64,000 nt of DNA from Sphingomonas sp. OK281 (GCF_900115295.1 NZ_FOVZ01000001.1:496001-560000), one strand, 5' to 3'. Shown: positions 24,912 to 33,909, counted from the stretch's first letter. Notes: generated from the letters alone by a model not told the origin. Made by a program: numbers and translations.

Positions 24912-27196
24912 CGCGTCTTCTCGATCCGCACCGGCACGGATTTCGCTGCCGGAACATGGCTTTCGCGGGCATGGTGAGCAACCGGTATGAGCAGATTGCA
25001 CTCGGGGTAATACGCGCCGAGGCAACCCTCGGGAATCGCATATTCGACCACGCGCAGCTTGTTCAGGCGGCGATCCGAATTGTCGCCCGCGTCGCCGACC
25101 AGATCGACGTCGTCGCCATCGGTGATCCCCATCCGGATCATGTCGCTGCGGTTCATGAAGACGATGTCGCGCGTGCCCTTCACGCCGCGGAAGCGGTCGT
25201 GATAGCCATAGACGGTCGTGTTGAACTGGTCGTTCGACCGCAGAGTCATCAGTCGGAAACGGCCCTCCGCCTCCTCGAACCCGGTCACGTTCAGCGCCTG
25301 CGGGACGTTGATCTCCGCCTTGCCGCTCTTCGTCTTCCACTCGCGGTGCGCCGCCGGCACGCCCTTCCAGAACCCGCCGGGCGTGAACATCTGGTCGTTG
25401 AAGTTCTTGAACAGGTCCGGATACGTCACTTCGATCGCATCGCGGACGCGTGCGTAATCACGCACCCACGCATCCCAATCGAGCTTCGGATTGGGCGCGA
25501 GCGTCGCTTTGGCGATTCCCGCGACGATTGCAGGCTCGGACAGCAACGTCTCGGAAGCCGGCGTCGCCTTGCCCTTCGACCCGTAGATCTGGCTGAACGA
25601 ATCCTCGATCGACACGCTTTGCGGACCGGTGCCCTGCATGTCGGTCTCGATCCGACCGAGGCAGGGGAGCAAATACGACGTCTCGCCAGGCAGCAGGTGC
25701 GAGCGGTTGAGCTTGGTCGCGATATGCACCGTCAGGTCCAGTGCGCGCCATTTCGGCTCCATCCGCGCATGATCCGGGATCGCGCGGACGAAATTGCCGC
25801 CAAGCCCGACGAACGCCTGTGCGCTGCCGTCGAGTACCGCCTCGCACGCCTCGACCGTATCCCAACCCTTCTCGCGCGGCGGCTCGAAGCCGTATTGCTC
25901 GGCGAGTTTGTCGAGCGGCGCGAGTTCGGGCTTCTCGGTGATGCCCACGGTGCGCTGGCCCTGCACGTTCGAATGACCACGGACCGGCCCCATGCCCGCG
26001 CCGGGCTTGCCGATGTTGCCGCGGAGCAGCATCAGATTGACGACCATGTGGACGTTGTCGATCCCGCCGACGTGCTGCGTCAGCCCCATGCCATACACCG
26101 CGATGACCGCCTTCGACTTGGCATAGACCTTCGCCGCCGCCTCGATCTCGGTGCGGGGCAGGCCGCTCTCATGCTCGATCGTCGCCCACTCGGTCGCGCG
26201 CGCGACATCGGCGAACGCCTCGAACCCTGTCGTGTGCTCGGCGAGAAACGCGTGGTCGAGCACCGGCAGGCCATTGATCCGCTTGGCGTTGTCGTCGGCT
26301 TCGATCAGGTATTTGCACATCCCCATGATCGCGCCGACGTCGCCGCCGGTCTTGAGCTGGTGATATTGCGAGGCGATCGGCGTCGACTTGCCCGTCACCA
26401 TCTCCAGGGGGTTCTGCGGATCCTGGAATTTCTCGAGCCCGCGCTCCTTGAGCGGGTTGAACACGACGATCTCGACCCCGCGCTTTGCACAGTCACGCAA
26501 CGGATGCAGGAATCGCGGGCTGTTCACGCCAGGGTTCTGCCCGAAGTAGAAGATCGCGTCGCACTTCTCATAGTCCGACAGGTGGATCGTGCCGACCGCG
26601 GAACCGATCGCCGACTTGAGCCCGACCGAGGTTGTCTCGTGGCACATGTTCGAGCTGTCGGGCAGGTTCTGGCTGCCATACATCCGCGCGAGCAGGCTAT
26701 ACATGTACGACGTCTCGAGGCTCGCGCGACCCGACGCGTAGAAGATCACCTTGGTCGGATCATACGTCTTCAGCTTGGCGCCAATACCCGCGAACGCCTC
26801 ATCCCAGCTGCATGCCGCATACTTGTCGGTCGCGGCATCATATTTCAGCGGATGCGTGAGCCGCCCGGCCTGTTCGAGATCGTAATCCTTCCAACCGATC
26901 AGCTCGCTGACCGCATGCTGCTCGAAGAACGCCGGCGTCACCCGGAACGAGGTCAGCTCCCACGCTGTTGCCTTCGCGCCATTCTCGCAGAACTCAGCAA
27001 CATGCGGATGCGCAGGCTTGCCCCATGCGCAACTCACGCACGCGAAGCCATCCGGCTTGTTCTGCCGGGCCAGTTCGCGGATCACTTCCGGCCCGACCTT
27101 CTCGCGCGCCGAGATTTCGACGAGCGACTTCATCGAGCCCCAGCCGCCTGCTGGTGCGGTGTAATCCTCGATCTCTACGGTCCGGTCGTCGCTCAT
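24908..27196 (-). CDS. FdhF/YdeP-family molybdopterin oxidoreductase 2
   Basis: 762-residue paralogue of the plus-strand enzyme at 20417. The same blocks appear in order: ACVSCAWGKP, FCENGAKATAWEL, SSNMCHETTSVGL, GKPGAGMGPVRGHSNVQG, QFNTTVYGYHDRFRG. The ATG at 27196 is preferred because GGAG lies 6 bp before it; an ATG two codons earlier directly abuts the GGAG. It heads an operon with mobA and fdhD, which supports an MGD-dependent formate-dehydrogenase-like role. Confidence 0.9.
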   Translation of the reverse strand: MSDDRTVEIEDYTAPAGGWGSMKSLVEISAREKVGPEVIRELARQNKPDGFACVSCAWGKPAHPHVAEFCENGAKATAWELTSFRVTPAFFEQHAVSELIGWKDYDLEQAGRLTHPLKYDAATDKYAACSWDEAFAGIGAKLKTYDPTKVIFYASGRASLETSYMYSLLARMYGSQNLPDSSNMCHETTSVGLKSAIGSAVGTIHLSDYEKCDAIFYFGQNPGVNSPRFLHPLRDCAKRGVEIVVFNPLKERGLEKFQDPQNPLEMVTGKSTPIASQYHQLKTGGDVGAIMGMCKYLIEADDNAKRINGLPVLDHAFLAEHTTGFEAFADVARATEWATIEHESGLPRTEIEAAAKVYAKSKAVIAVYGMGLTQHVGGIDNVHMVVNLMLLRGNIGKPGAGMGPVRGHSNVQGQRTVGITEKPELAPLDKLAEQYGFEPPREKGWDTVEACEAVLDGSAQAFVGLGGNFVRAIPDHARMEPKWRALDLTVHIATKLNRSHLLPGETSYLLPCLGRIETDMQGTGPQSVSIEDSFSQIYGSKGKATPASETLLSEPAIVAGIAKATLAPNPKLDWDAWVRDYARVRDAIEVTYPDLFKNFNDQMFTPGGFWKGVPAAHREWKTKSGKAEINVPQALNVTGFEEAEGRFRLMTLRSNDQFNTTVYGYHDRFRGVKGTRDIVFMNRSDMIRMGITDGDDVDLVGDAGDNSDRRLNKLRVVEYAIPEGCLGAYYPECNLLIPVAHHARESHVPAAKSVPVRIEKTR

Positions 27197-27322
27197 GCTC
27201 ATCTCCGCTTTTATTGTCCAACGCAGTGGCAAAGCTTTCGATGCAGGCACCACAGATTTACCGACGGTTCAAATCCGACCGCGCATCCCCTAGATGCAGT
27301 CTCGAATCTCCAAGGAACTGCA

Positions 27323-28291
27323 ATGACTACCCATACCACACGCATGCTTATCCTCGGCTCGGGCCCCGCCGGGCTATCCGCCGCGATCTATGGCGCGCGT
27401 GCCGGGATGGCGCCGATCGTCGTGCAGGGCATCCAGCCCGGCGGCCAGCTGACAACCACCACCGACGTCGAGAATTACCCCGGCTTCAAGGACGTGATTC
27501 AGGGGCCGTGGCTGATGGAGCAAATGCAGGCACAGGCCGAGCATGTCGGCACGCGGATGATGTGGGACACGATCGTGCAGGTCGACCTGACCAGCCGCCC
27601 GTTCCGCCTGATCGGCGACAGCGGCGACGTGTACGAGGGCGACACGCTGGTGATCGCGACCGGCGCACAGGCCAAGTGGCTCGGCATCGACAGCGAGGAG
27701 CCGATGAAGGGCAAGGGCGTCAGCGCCTGCGCGACCTGCGACGGATTCTTCTATCGCGGCAAGAAGGTCGCCGTCATCGGCGGCGGCAATACCGCGGTCG
27801 AGGAGGCTCTGTACCTGACCAACCACTCGCCCGACGTGACGCTGATCCACCGCCGCGATTCGCTGCGGTCGGAGAAGATCCTCCAGGAACGCCTTTTCGC
27901 GCACAAGGGCGTGACGGTGCTCTGGAACAAGGAGGTTCGCGAGTTCGTCGACGGCGGCGGCAACGCAGGGCTGGTCGCGCTTGAGCTGGAGGACACAGTG
28001 ACCGGCGAGCGCTCGCGGCTCGCGGTCGATGGCGGGTTCGTGGCGATCGGGCATCATCCGGCGACCGAGCTGTTCCGCGGCCATATCGACCTCGATTCGG
28101 ACGGGTATATCTCGGTCGAGACGGGTTCGACGCGGACTAGCGTCGAGGGCGTGTTCGCGTGTGGCGACGTCGCGGACAAGGTGTACCGGCAGGCCGTGAC
28201 GGCGGCCGGGACGGGCTGCATGGCGGCGCTGGATGCCGAGCGGTTCTTAGCGGCGGCCGAGTTTGCAGAGTTGGCCGAAGCCGCGGAATAA
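27323..28291 (+). CDS. trxB: Thioredoxin-disulfide reductase
   Basis: NADPH-dependent flavoenzyme that reduces thioredoxin, 322 aa. FAD motif GSGPAGLSAAIYGARAG, redox pair C136-A-T-C139, NADPH motif GGGNTAVEEALYL, and the C-terminal FAD contact GVFACGDVADKVYRQAVTAAGTG. AAGGA lies 6 bp before the ATG. A 24710-28291 continuous frame in this register exists only because the antisense of fdhF2 happens to be open. Confidence 0.97.
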   Translation: MTTHTTRMLILGSGPAGLSAAIYGARAGMAPIVVQGIQPGGQLTTTTDVENYPGFKDVIQGPWLMEQMQAQAEHVGTRMMWDTIVQVDLTSRPFRLIGDSGDVYEGDTLVIATGAQAKWLGIDSEEPMKGKGVSACATCDGFFYRGKKVAVIGGGNTAVEEALYLTNHSPDVTLIHRRDSLRSEKILQERLFAHKGVTVLWNKEVREFVDGGGNAGLVALELEDTVTGERSRLAVDGGFVAIGHHPATELFRGHIDLDSDGYISVETGSTRTSVEGVFACGDVADKVYRQAVTAAGTGCMAALDAERFLAAAEFAELAEAAE

Positions 28292-28360
28292 CGCTCGCGG
28301 CCTTCGTCATCGTCATCCTGACGACAGTCGATACCAAGGTTCCAAACGATAGCGGTTATG

Positions 28361-28391
28361 GCTCTGGTCCTGCGTTCATAAGGACCAGAGC
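28361..28391. terminator. Bidirectional terminator between trxB and the XrtA hydrolase
   Basis: Perfect 11-bp stem GCTCTGGTCCT with a nine-base loop, placed between convergent genes and ending 2 bp before the hydrolase stop codon. Confidence 0.75.
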
Positions 28392-28393
28392 AG

Positions 28394-29170
28394 CTACTTC
28401 TGCGCCATCACGTCAACAATCGCGGCGTGGAGCGCTGCGGCGTTCTCCGCCCCGGCAAAACTATGTGACGCCGTGTCGAACCGCTTCACTTTCGCGCCAC
28501 CGCGATACCGGGCGGCAAAGGCTATCGCGGTCGCGTCGCCCGTCGCGAGGACGATGGCGGCGTCGTCGTGCCAGCCGTCAAGCGCGGTCAAGACGTTGGT
28601 CGCTAGTGAAGCACGCTCTTCAGTCTTGGCGGTCACAACCCTTTTTAAGCCTCTGAGAAGCTTGGTAACGCTGACCTTTCCTTTCAGCGCGCGTCCCCAG
28701 GTTGCGGGGTCGCGAAGCGCGCTGTGATAGCGGGCCCGTATCGCGGCGGCGGGGAGGAGGTCGTCGATCGGTTGCACGACCCAGGGGTTGGCGACGATGA
28801 TCCGGTCGATCCCTGCCGATCGTCCGAACAGCGCGAGCATGCTGGCCGCGTCGCAATTGCCGAAGCCGACCAATCGGGTGACACTAGGGGCCGCGCGGCG
28901 GAACGCGGTGGCGGCTGCGATCAGGTCAGGTTCGGCGCTGAGGAAGCCGTTATTGTCGCCCGTCGAATCGCCGACGCCGCGGCGGTCGTAACGGAATACG
29001 GGTGTGCCAGCGGCGGCCAATCGATGTGCCAGCATCGCCATGCCGCGATGTGCGCCGCTGCGGATTTCATTGCCGCCGGACACAATGAGCAATCCTGTAG
29101 ACCCGTCCGCCTCGTCCAGCGTTGCGACGAGGCTTTCGCCGTCGCAGGGGAACGCGATCAGCGTTCGCAC
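28394..29170 (-). CDS. Alpha/beta hydrolase 1 of the exosortase A system
   Basis: 258 residues, matching the family named hydrolase 1, exosortase A system-associated. Alpha/beta-hydrolase landmarks: FRYDRRGVGDSTG and the nucleophile elbow VGFGNCDAAS, in which the nucleophile position is Cys106 rather than Ser. The catalytic His is probably in TASHSFAGAENA. GTG start at 29170, 13 bp inside hydrolase 2. Substrate unknown; probably trims or transfers an acyl group in the XrtA side module. Confidence 0.88.
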   Translation of the reverse strand: MRTLIAFPCDGESLVATLDEADGSTGLLIVSGGNEIRSGAHRGMAMLAHRLAAAGTPVFRYDRRGVGDSTGDNNGFLSAEPDLIAAATAFRRAAPSVTRLVGFGNCDAASMLALFGRSAGIDRIIVANPWVVQPIDDLLPAAAIRARYHSALRDPATWGRALKGKVSVTKLLRGLKRVVTAKTEERASLATNVLTALDGWHDDAAIVLATGDATAIAFAARYRGGAKVKRFDTASHSFAGAENAAALHAAIVDVMAQK

Positions 29171-29835
29171 GATGCGATCCAGTGTGAGATGTCATCGGCA
29201 AGTATTTGAGCCAGTGTAGTATCATTGTCCGGCTCTGACCGGCGCCACAGAGGCGATGCAGCATATTTTACGTCTGCTTCGCGCGGGTCGGATTCGAGCC
29301 TGACAACGCGCAGGGGGCTCGCTCCAGCATAGGGTTTGGCGTCGTGGAGGTCGGCCAGCATTTCACGGGAGAGCGTGTTGCCTGCATATTCGGTTTCGCT
29401 GGCGGGAGCGGAGCGGGGGGTCGCTCGCGTGCGATCCAACTCGCGCAACAGATTCTCGCCTGATTGCGGAGACAGCTGCCAACGGCCGGAGAGGGCAGCG
29501 TCGATATCGAAGAGCGCGCCGCTTCTTATCGAAATGCCGTAAGTATTCCGGCCAAGTCGCTGAGCAAGCTCGGTATAGGCTGTCCGCTGGTCGCGGAGTC
29601 GCGCTTCGCCGGTGACGATGACGCTTTCGCCGGTGCCGGGGAGATCGGGAAGCACGCTGCCGATCCCATGATCCGCAAGTTCGCGTAAAATCGTGACGAG
29701 GAACTGACGGGTCCGGTTCGCTTCTTCGAACAGCGGGAGGGCTGCGATGACGATCGGGCCGGCATCGGGGCCGAACCGCAGCATCGCTTCGCGGCCGCCG
29801 CTCCAGTCATAGGTATCGAAGCGCAGGGCGGTCAT
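29158..29835 (-). CDS. Alpha/beta hydrolase 2 of the exosortase A system
   Basis: 225 residues, matching hydrolase 2, exosortase A system-associated. Core strands and the LFEEANRTRQF and DLPGTGES motifs fit; the position of the nucleophile elbow (ISIRSGALF) has no clear GxSxG. It may be a degenerate hydrolase acting with hydrolase 1. It sits between the acyl carrier protein and hydrolase 1 genes in a three-gene minus-strand operon. Confidence 0.85.
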   Translation of the reverse strand: MTALRFDTYDWSGGREAMLRFGPDAGPIVIAALPLFEEANRTRQFLVTILRELADHGIGSVLPDLPGTGESVIVTGEARLRDQRTAYTELAQRLGRNTYGISIRSGALFDIDAALSGRWQLSPQSGENLLRELDRTRATPRSAPASETEYAGNTLSREMLADLHDAKPYAGASPLRVVRLESDPREADVKYAASPLWRRSEPDNDTTLAQILADDISHWIASCER

Positions 29836-29864
29836 CCCGGGTGAGGCTAGACCCCCCGTTAAAG

Positions 29865-30143
29865 CTAGACCAGTGCCTTGCTGGCAGCAAACTGGACGAG
29901 CGCGCCGAACGTCTCGAGCATCTCGCCGTCGATCTCGTCGTCCTCGATCAGGATGCCGAGCCGGTCTTCGAGCTCGGTCAGCACACTCGCCACCGCCATC
30001 GAATCGAGTTCTGGCAGCGCGCCGAACAGCGGTGTGTCGGCTGTGAACGCGGCGACACGGTCCGCGCTCAGACCGAGGATATCGGCGAGGACGGCGCGTA
30101 CCGTCGTTTCGACTTGGGAAGTGCCTTCGAAGATCACGAGCAT
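29865..30143 (-). CDS. Acyl carrier protein of the exosortase A system
   Basis: 92 residues. The phosphopantetheine site is LDSMAVASV with Ser48; the four-helix ACP pattern and acidic helix II (TELEDRLGILIEDDEID) are present. The ATG at 30143 is chosen over upstream codons that add a non-ACP stretch. It is divergent from the AMP ligase gene, which is the obvious candidate to load it. Confidence 0.9.
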   Translation of the reverse strand: MLVIFEGTSQVETTVRAVLADILGLSADRVAAFTADTPLFGALPELDSMAVASVLTELEDRLGILIEDDEIDGEMLETFGALVQFAASKALV

Positions 30144-30237
30144 CGCCTGAACGGTTAGGAACCCGGCCCCGCTAGCGTGTGGGGGTGAATTCGGCAACGG
30201 GTTCGCGCTGAAGGGGGCTTGGCGCTATTAGGAGCGC

Positions 30238-31899
30238 ATGATCGCGCTCCACCCCAAGCCGTGCCCTATCGACCACATCGCGCTGCGTGGTGCGCCGGAC
30301 GCGATTGCGCTGGTCGACAAGGCGGGCGCGATAACCTTTGCCGAGCTCGAGGCCGGCGTCGGTGCGCTGGCGGGGTGGCTTGCTGGCCGGGGGCTGTCGG
30401 CGGGCGATCGCGTCGCCACGTGGCTGCCGAAGACGCGGGTGGCGTGCCTGATGCCGCTTGCGGCGGCGCGAGCGGGGCTGGTGCATGTCCCGGTAAACCC
30501 GCTTCTCCGGCGCGCGCAGGTCGCGCATATCCTTGGGGATAGCGGGGCACGGCTGCTGGTGACGCAGGGTGTACGGGCCGGGACGCTGAACGAAGGCGAC
30601 GTTCCGGGCAGCTGTGCGATCGTCGACGAGATTGATCTTCCGCTCCTGTTCCCTCGCGAACGTGGGAGGGCAGGATTGCAGATTGCGATGCCTGGGACTC
30701 CTGGACCCCCGCCTTCGCGGGGGAACGGGGTTGGGTCCCACACCGGTTTTCCAATGGCGCCGTCCGATGCCGATCCCGACAGCCTTGCCGCGATCCTCTA
30801 TACCTCTGGCTCTACTGGGCGGCCGAAGGGTGTGATGCTGAGCCATGCGAACCTATGGCTTGGGGCGATCTCCGTCGCGCATTATCTGAGGCTGGAGCCT
30901 GAAGATCGTGTGCTCGGCGTGTTGCCGCTGTCGTTCGACTATGGACAGAACCAGTTGTTCTCTACCTGGGCGGCCGGCGCGTCGGTGGCGCCGCTGGATT
31001 ATCTGGTCCCGCGGGATGTCGTGAAGGCAGTCGAGCGAGTAGGCGCGACGACGCTCGCGGGCGTGCCGCCGCTATGGGTGCAGTTGCTGGAAGCGGAGTG
31101 GCCGGTGGAAACCGCCGCTCGGTTGAAGCGGCTGACCAACTCTGGGGGCGCGCTGACGGCGCGGCTGGTGCGGGGCCTGCGCGAGCGGTTCCCGGCGGCG
31201 GACGTGTACGCGATGTATGGGCTGACCGAGGCGTTCCGGTCGACCTATCTCGATCCCGCGCTGATCGATACGCATCCCGACGCGATGGGGCGGGCTATCC
31301 CGTTCGCCGAGGTTTCGGTGGTGAAGGCCGACGGCATGCGCGCTGCGCCGGGGGAGGCGGGGGAACTCGTGCATTCGGGGCCGCTCGTCGCGCAGGGCTA
31401 TTGGCAGGATGCGGAGCGGACGAGGCAGCGGTTCCGCTTAGCGCCCGGTGGCAACGGCATGGCGGTCTGGTCGGGGGATACCGTCGTCGAGGGCGCGGAC
31501 GGCTTGCTCCGATTCGTCGGCCGCGATGACGAGATGATCAAGAGCGCGGGCAACCGGATCAGTCCGCTGGAAGTCGAGGAGGCGGTGCTGGCGGGGGGCG
31601 AGGCGCGCGAGGCGGTCGCGGTCGGTGTGCCGGACGAGCGGCTGGGGCAGGCGATCGTGGTGATGCTGGCGGGGGATGCGGGTGAGGAAGCGGTCTTGCG
31701 GGCGCGATTGCGGACTGCTCTGCCGAGCTTCATGCAGCCGGGTGCGTATCTATGGCGGGACGAATTGCCGCGTAATGCCAATGGGAAGCTGGACAGGTCT
31801 AGCATTGCGTCGGAGGTAAAAGCTTGTTCTCCCGCGAAGGCGGGAGTCCAGTCTGGGCCCCCGCCTTCGCGGGGGAACACGGAAGGGAGCGCATCATGA
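30238..31899 (+). CDS. Acyl-CoA ligase (AMP-forming), exosortase A-associated, with two repeat-encoded segments
   Basis: ANL-superfamily adenylating enzyme, 553 aa. The P-loop is YTSGSTGRPKGVM (about 187-199), the A5 motif is YGLTEAFRST, the hinge is GRDDEMIKSAGNRISP, and the catalytic Lys is in NANGKLDRS near the end. Odd: residues 137-163 come from a degenerate family E repeat inside the N-terminal domain. The last residues (530-547 of 553) come from a 53-bp E element after the catalytic Lys, so the C-terminus was rewritten. The stop overlaps the next gene (ATGA). Substrate unknown; loading of the adjacent ACP is likely. Confidence 0.92.
   Translation: MIALHPKPCPIDHIALRGAPDAIALVDKAGAITFAELEAGVGALAGWLAGRGLSAGDRVATWLPKTRVACLMPLAAARAGLVHVPVNPLLRRAQVAHILGDSGARLLVTQGVRAGTLNEGDVPGSCAIVDEIDLPLLFPRERGRAGLQIAMPGTPGPPPSRGNGVGSHTGFPMAPSDADPDSLAAILYTSGSTGRPKGVMLSHANLWLGAISVAHYLRLEPEDRVLGVLPLSFDYGQNQLFSTWAAGASVAPLDYLVPRDVVKAVERVGATTLAGVPPLWVQLLEAEWPVETAARLKRLTNSGGALTARLVRGLRERFPAADVYAMYGLTEAFRSTYLDPALIDTHPDAMGRAIPFAEVSVVKADGMRAAPGEAGELVHSGPLVAQGYWQDAERTRQRFRLAPGGNGMAVWSGDTVVEGADGLLRFVGRDDEMIKSAGNRISPLEVEEAVLAGGEAREAVAVGVPDERLGQAIVVMLAGDAGEEAVLRARLRTALPSFMQPGAYLWRDELPRNANGKLDRSSIASEVKACSPAKAGVQSGPPPSRGNTEGSAS
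30648..30726. repeat. Palindromic repeat family E, inside the acyl ligase
   Basis: The right arm GACCCCCGCC-TTC-GCGGGGGAAC is sharp; the left arm (GTTCCCTCGCGAACGTGGGA) is a decayed inverse of it. There is no in-frame stop over 79 bp. Confidence 0.8.
31826..31878. repeat. Short family E element at the ligase 3' end
   Basis: 53 bp made of two facing hairpins (TCCCGC-GAA-GGCGGGA and CCCCCGCC-TTC-GCGGGGG) joined by a short GTCCAGTCTGGGC centre. A copy of the same length and layout is at 52943-52995. It ends 17 bp before the start of the decarboxylase gene. Confidence 0.9.
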
Positions 31900-33122
31900 A
31901 ACCGATGGGTGCCCTTCCTCCTGAGTTCGCACAGCAAGATGGCCTGCTGGCGATCGGCGGTCGGACGGCCGCCAACTGGACTGCGCAGGCCGGCGACACG
32001 CCGCTGTTCGTCTACGACATGGAGATCGTCGCTGCCCGCATCGCGCGGTTTCGTGCGGCGATGCCGGCGATCGACCTCCATTACGCCATCAAGGCCAATC
32101 CGCACGCCGACCTGCTGACCGCGATTGCACCGTTGGTCGACGGGCTAGATGTCGCTTCCGCGGGCGAGCTCGAAAAGGCGCTGACCTTCAAACCCGCGCA
32201 GGCGATCAGCTTTGCCGGGCCTGGCAAGCGCGACGACGAACTCGTAGTCGCTATCTCGGCCGGCGCCACGCTCAACGTCGAATCAGAAGGCGAGGCGGCT
32301 CGGGCGTTCGCGATCGGCGAGCGGCTCGGGCAAACACCGCGGATGGCGGTGCGGGTGAACCCTGATATCGAGCTGCGCGGTTCGGGCATGCGGATGGGCG
32401 GGCGCGCGTCGCCGTTCGGGGTCGATGCGGTGCGCGCCGCGGCGCTCGTGAAGGCGATCGTCGCGGCGGGGGCGGACTGGCGCGGGTTCCATATCTACGC
32501 AGGCAGCCAGGCGCTCGATGCCGGCGCGATCGTCGAGACGCAGGCTGCGACGATCGCGCTTGCGGCGCGGCTGGCGGACGAGGCGGGCTGCGCCCCACCG
32601 CTCGTCAATCTCGGCGGCGGATTCGGCGTACCGTATTTCGCCGGCGACGTTGCGCTCGACGTCGAACGCGTAGGCGATGCGCTCGCCGAATCGCTCGCGG
32701 CGCGGCCGCAAACCCTTGCCGATACGCGGTTCGCGATCGAACTCGGGCGCTGGCTCGTTGCGGAGGCCGGCGTCTATCTGACCCGCGTCATCGACATCAA
32801 GCAAAGCCAGGGCGAGACGTTCGTCATCGTCGATGGCGGGCTCAACCACCAGCTCGCGGCCAGTGGCAATTTCGGCACCGTCGTTCGCCGCAACTACCCG
32901 ATCGCGGTCGCCTCGCGGATGGGTGATCTCAGCACCGAACCGGTCACGGTCGTCGGCCCGCTCTGTACCCCGCTCGACCGGCTCGGTGACAAGGTCGCGC
33001 TCCCGTCGGTCGAGGTCGGCGACCTGATCGCCATCTTCATGGCTGGCGCGTATGGCGCCAGCGCCAGCCCCGCCGCATTTCTCGGGCATCCACCAGCCAT
33101 CGAGATCGTTACTGGTCTATAA
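31896..33122 (+). CDS. PLP-dependent decarboxylase, exosortase A-associated
   Basis: Fold III alanine-racemase-type decarboxylase of the ornithine/diaminopimelate group, 408 aa. The PLP lysine is K66 in HYAIKANPH. The glycine-rich phosphate loop is NLGGGFGVPYF and the C-terminal sheet domain has GPLCTPLDRL. The ATG at 31896 overlaps the ligase stop and has AAGGGAG upstream. Upstream in-frame sequence is only the repeat. Its substrate is unknown; it may make an amine or act on a carrier-bound amino acid. Confidence 0.92.
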   Translation: MKPMGALPPEFAQQDGLLAIGGRTAANWTAQAGDTPLFVYDMEIVAARIARFRAAMPAIDLHYAIKANPHADLLTAIAPLVDGLDVASAGELEKALTFKPAQAISFAGPGKRDDELVVAISAGATLNVESEGEAARAFAIGERLGQTPRMAVRVNPDIELRGSGMRMGGRASPFGVDAVRAAALVKAIVAAGADWRGFHIYAGSQALDAGAIVETQAATIALAARLADEAGCAPPLVNLGGGFGVPYFAGDVALDVERVGDALAESLAARPQTLADTRFAIELGRWLVAEAGVYLTRVIDIKQSQGETFVIVDGGLNHQLAASGNFGTVVRRNYPIAVASRMGDLSTEPVTVVGPLCTPLDRLGDKVALPSVEVGDLIAIFMAGAYGASASPAAFLGHPPAIEIVTGL

Positions 33123-33219
33123 GCCCCGACTGCCAATGGCTTGGGTGTGCATGGTTACGGGGCGCTCCTAACGCTATCTTCACCTGTTCCTTGCATAGCC
33201 GAGGCTGAGTTTAGCCGAT

Positions 33220-33235
33220 CGCCGGATGTCCGGCG
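33220..33235. promoter_or_regulatory. Dyad upstream of the export gene
   Basis: CGCCGGA-TG-TCCGGCG, a 16-bp dyad 29 bp before the start of the export gene, inside a 142-bp gap at the likely start of the export/assembly operon. It could be an operator; no sigma-54-type TGGCAC-N5-TTGC box was seen in this gap. Confidence 0.3.
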
Positions 33236-33264
33236 GTGGGTGTGGCGCCAGGAGAAAAGTGCCC

Positions 33265-33909
33265 ATGCGTTCCGGATCCGTTTCGAAGACAGTGCTGACC
33301 ATCGGCCTTGCGGCGACCACGCTGGGTGCGTGCACGACCGCGCCGACGCGTCCGGAACTGCCGCCCGCGTCGTTCGTCGCGAAGCAGGAATTGCCGGGCG
33401 AGGAATACGTCATCGGGCCGCTCGATCAGCTCAGCATCTTCGTCTGGCGCAATCCGGAGCTGTCGTCGAAGGTCCAGGTACGTCCCGACGGCCGGATCAC
33501 GACGCCGCTGATCAACGACATGCCCGCGGTGGGCAAGACGCCCGCCATGCTCAGCGACGACATCAAGAAGGCGCTCGGGGCGTATATCAAGGATCCGATC
33601 GTCTCGGTGATCGTCGAGAATTTCAGCGGCACCTACAGCCAGCAGGTCCGTATCGTCGGCGCGACCGAGAAGCCAGCGTCGATCCCGTACCGCGCCAACA
33701 TGACTCTGCTCGACGCGATGATCGCCGTCGGCGGCCTGAGCCAATATGCGGCGGGCAACAAGGCGCGGCTGGTGCGCTACGATCGCGCAACCGGCAAGCA
33801 GACCGAGTTTGCGTTGCAGATCGGCAACCTGCTCAAAAAGGGTGATTCGTCGGCGAACGTCCAGCTCGCGCCGGGCGATGTGATCATCATCCCCGAATCG
33901 ATGTTCTGA
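33265..33909 (+). CDS. Polysaccharide export lipoprotein, Wza/XrtA type
   Basis: 214-residue outer-membrane export protein. A lipoprotein signal ends in TTLGAC with Cys23. Then comes the polysaccharide export domain (EYVIGPLDQLSIFVWRNPELS) and a SLBB-like repeat (VRIVGATEKPASIPYR). AGGAGA precedes the ATG at 33265. It would form the outer-membrane channel for the exopolysaccharide; shorter than E. coli Wza, as usual in XrtA loci. Confidence 0.93.
   Translation: MRSGSVSKTVLTIGLAATTLGACTTAPTRPELPPASFVAKQELPGEEYVIGPLDQLSIFVWRNPELSSKVQVRPDGRITTPLINDMPAVGKTPAMLSDDIKKALGAYIKDPIVSVIVENFSGTYSQQVRIVGATEKPASIPYRANMTLLDAMIAVGGLSQYAAGNKARLVRYDRATGKQTEFALQIGNLLKKGDSSANVQLAPGDVIIIPESMF

Noticed and set aside
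24710..28291. A 1193-residue open frame on the plus strand that ends in thioredoxin reductase
   Set aside because: Its first 870 residues are the antisense of the fdhF2 gene, rich in Arg, His and Asp as is typical of GC-rich shadow frames. The real trxB begins at 27323 with its own ribosome-binding site.
31824..31895. An extended decarboxylase N-terminus encoded by the repeat
   Set aside because: The ATG at 31896 has a good ribosome-binding site and overlaps the preceding stop, and the extension is repeat sequence with no family similarity.
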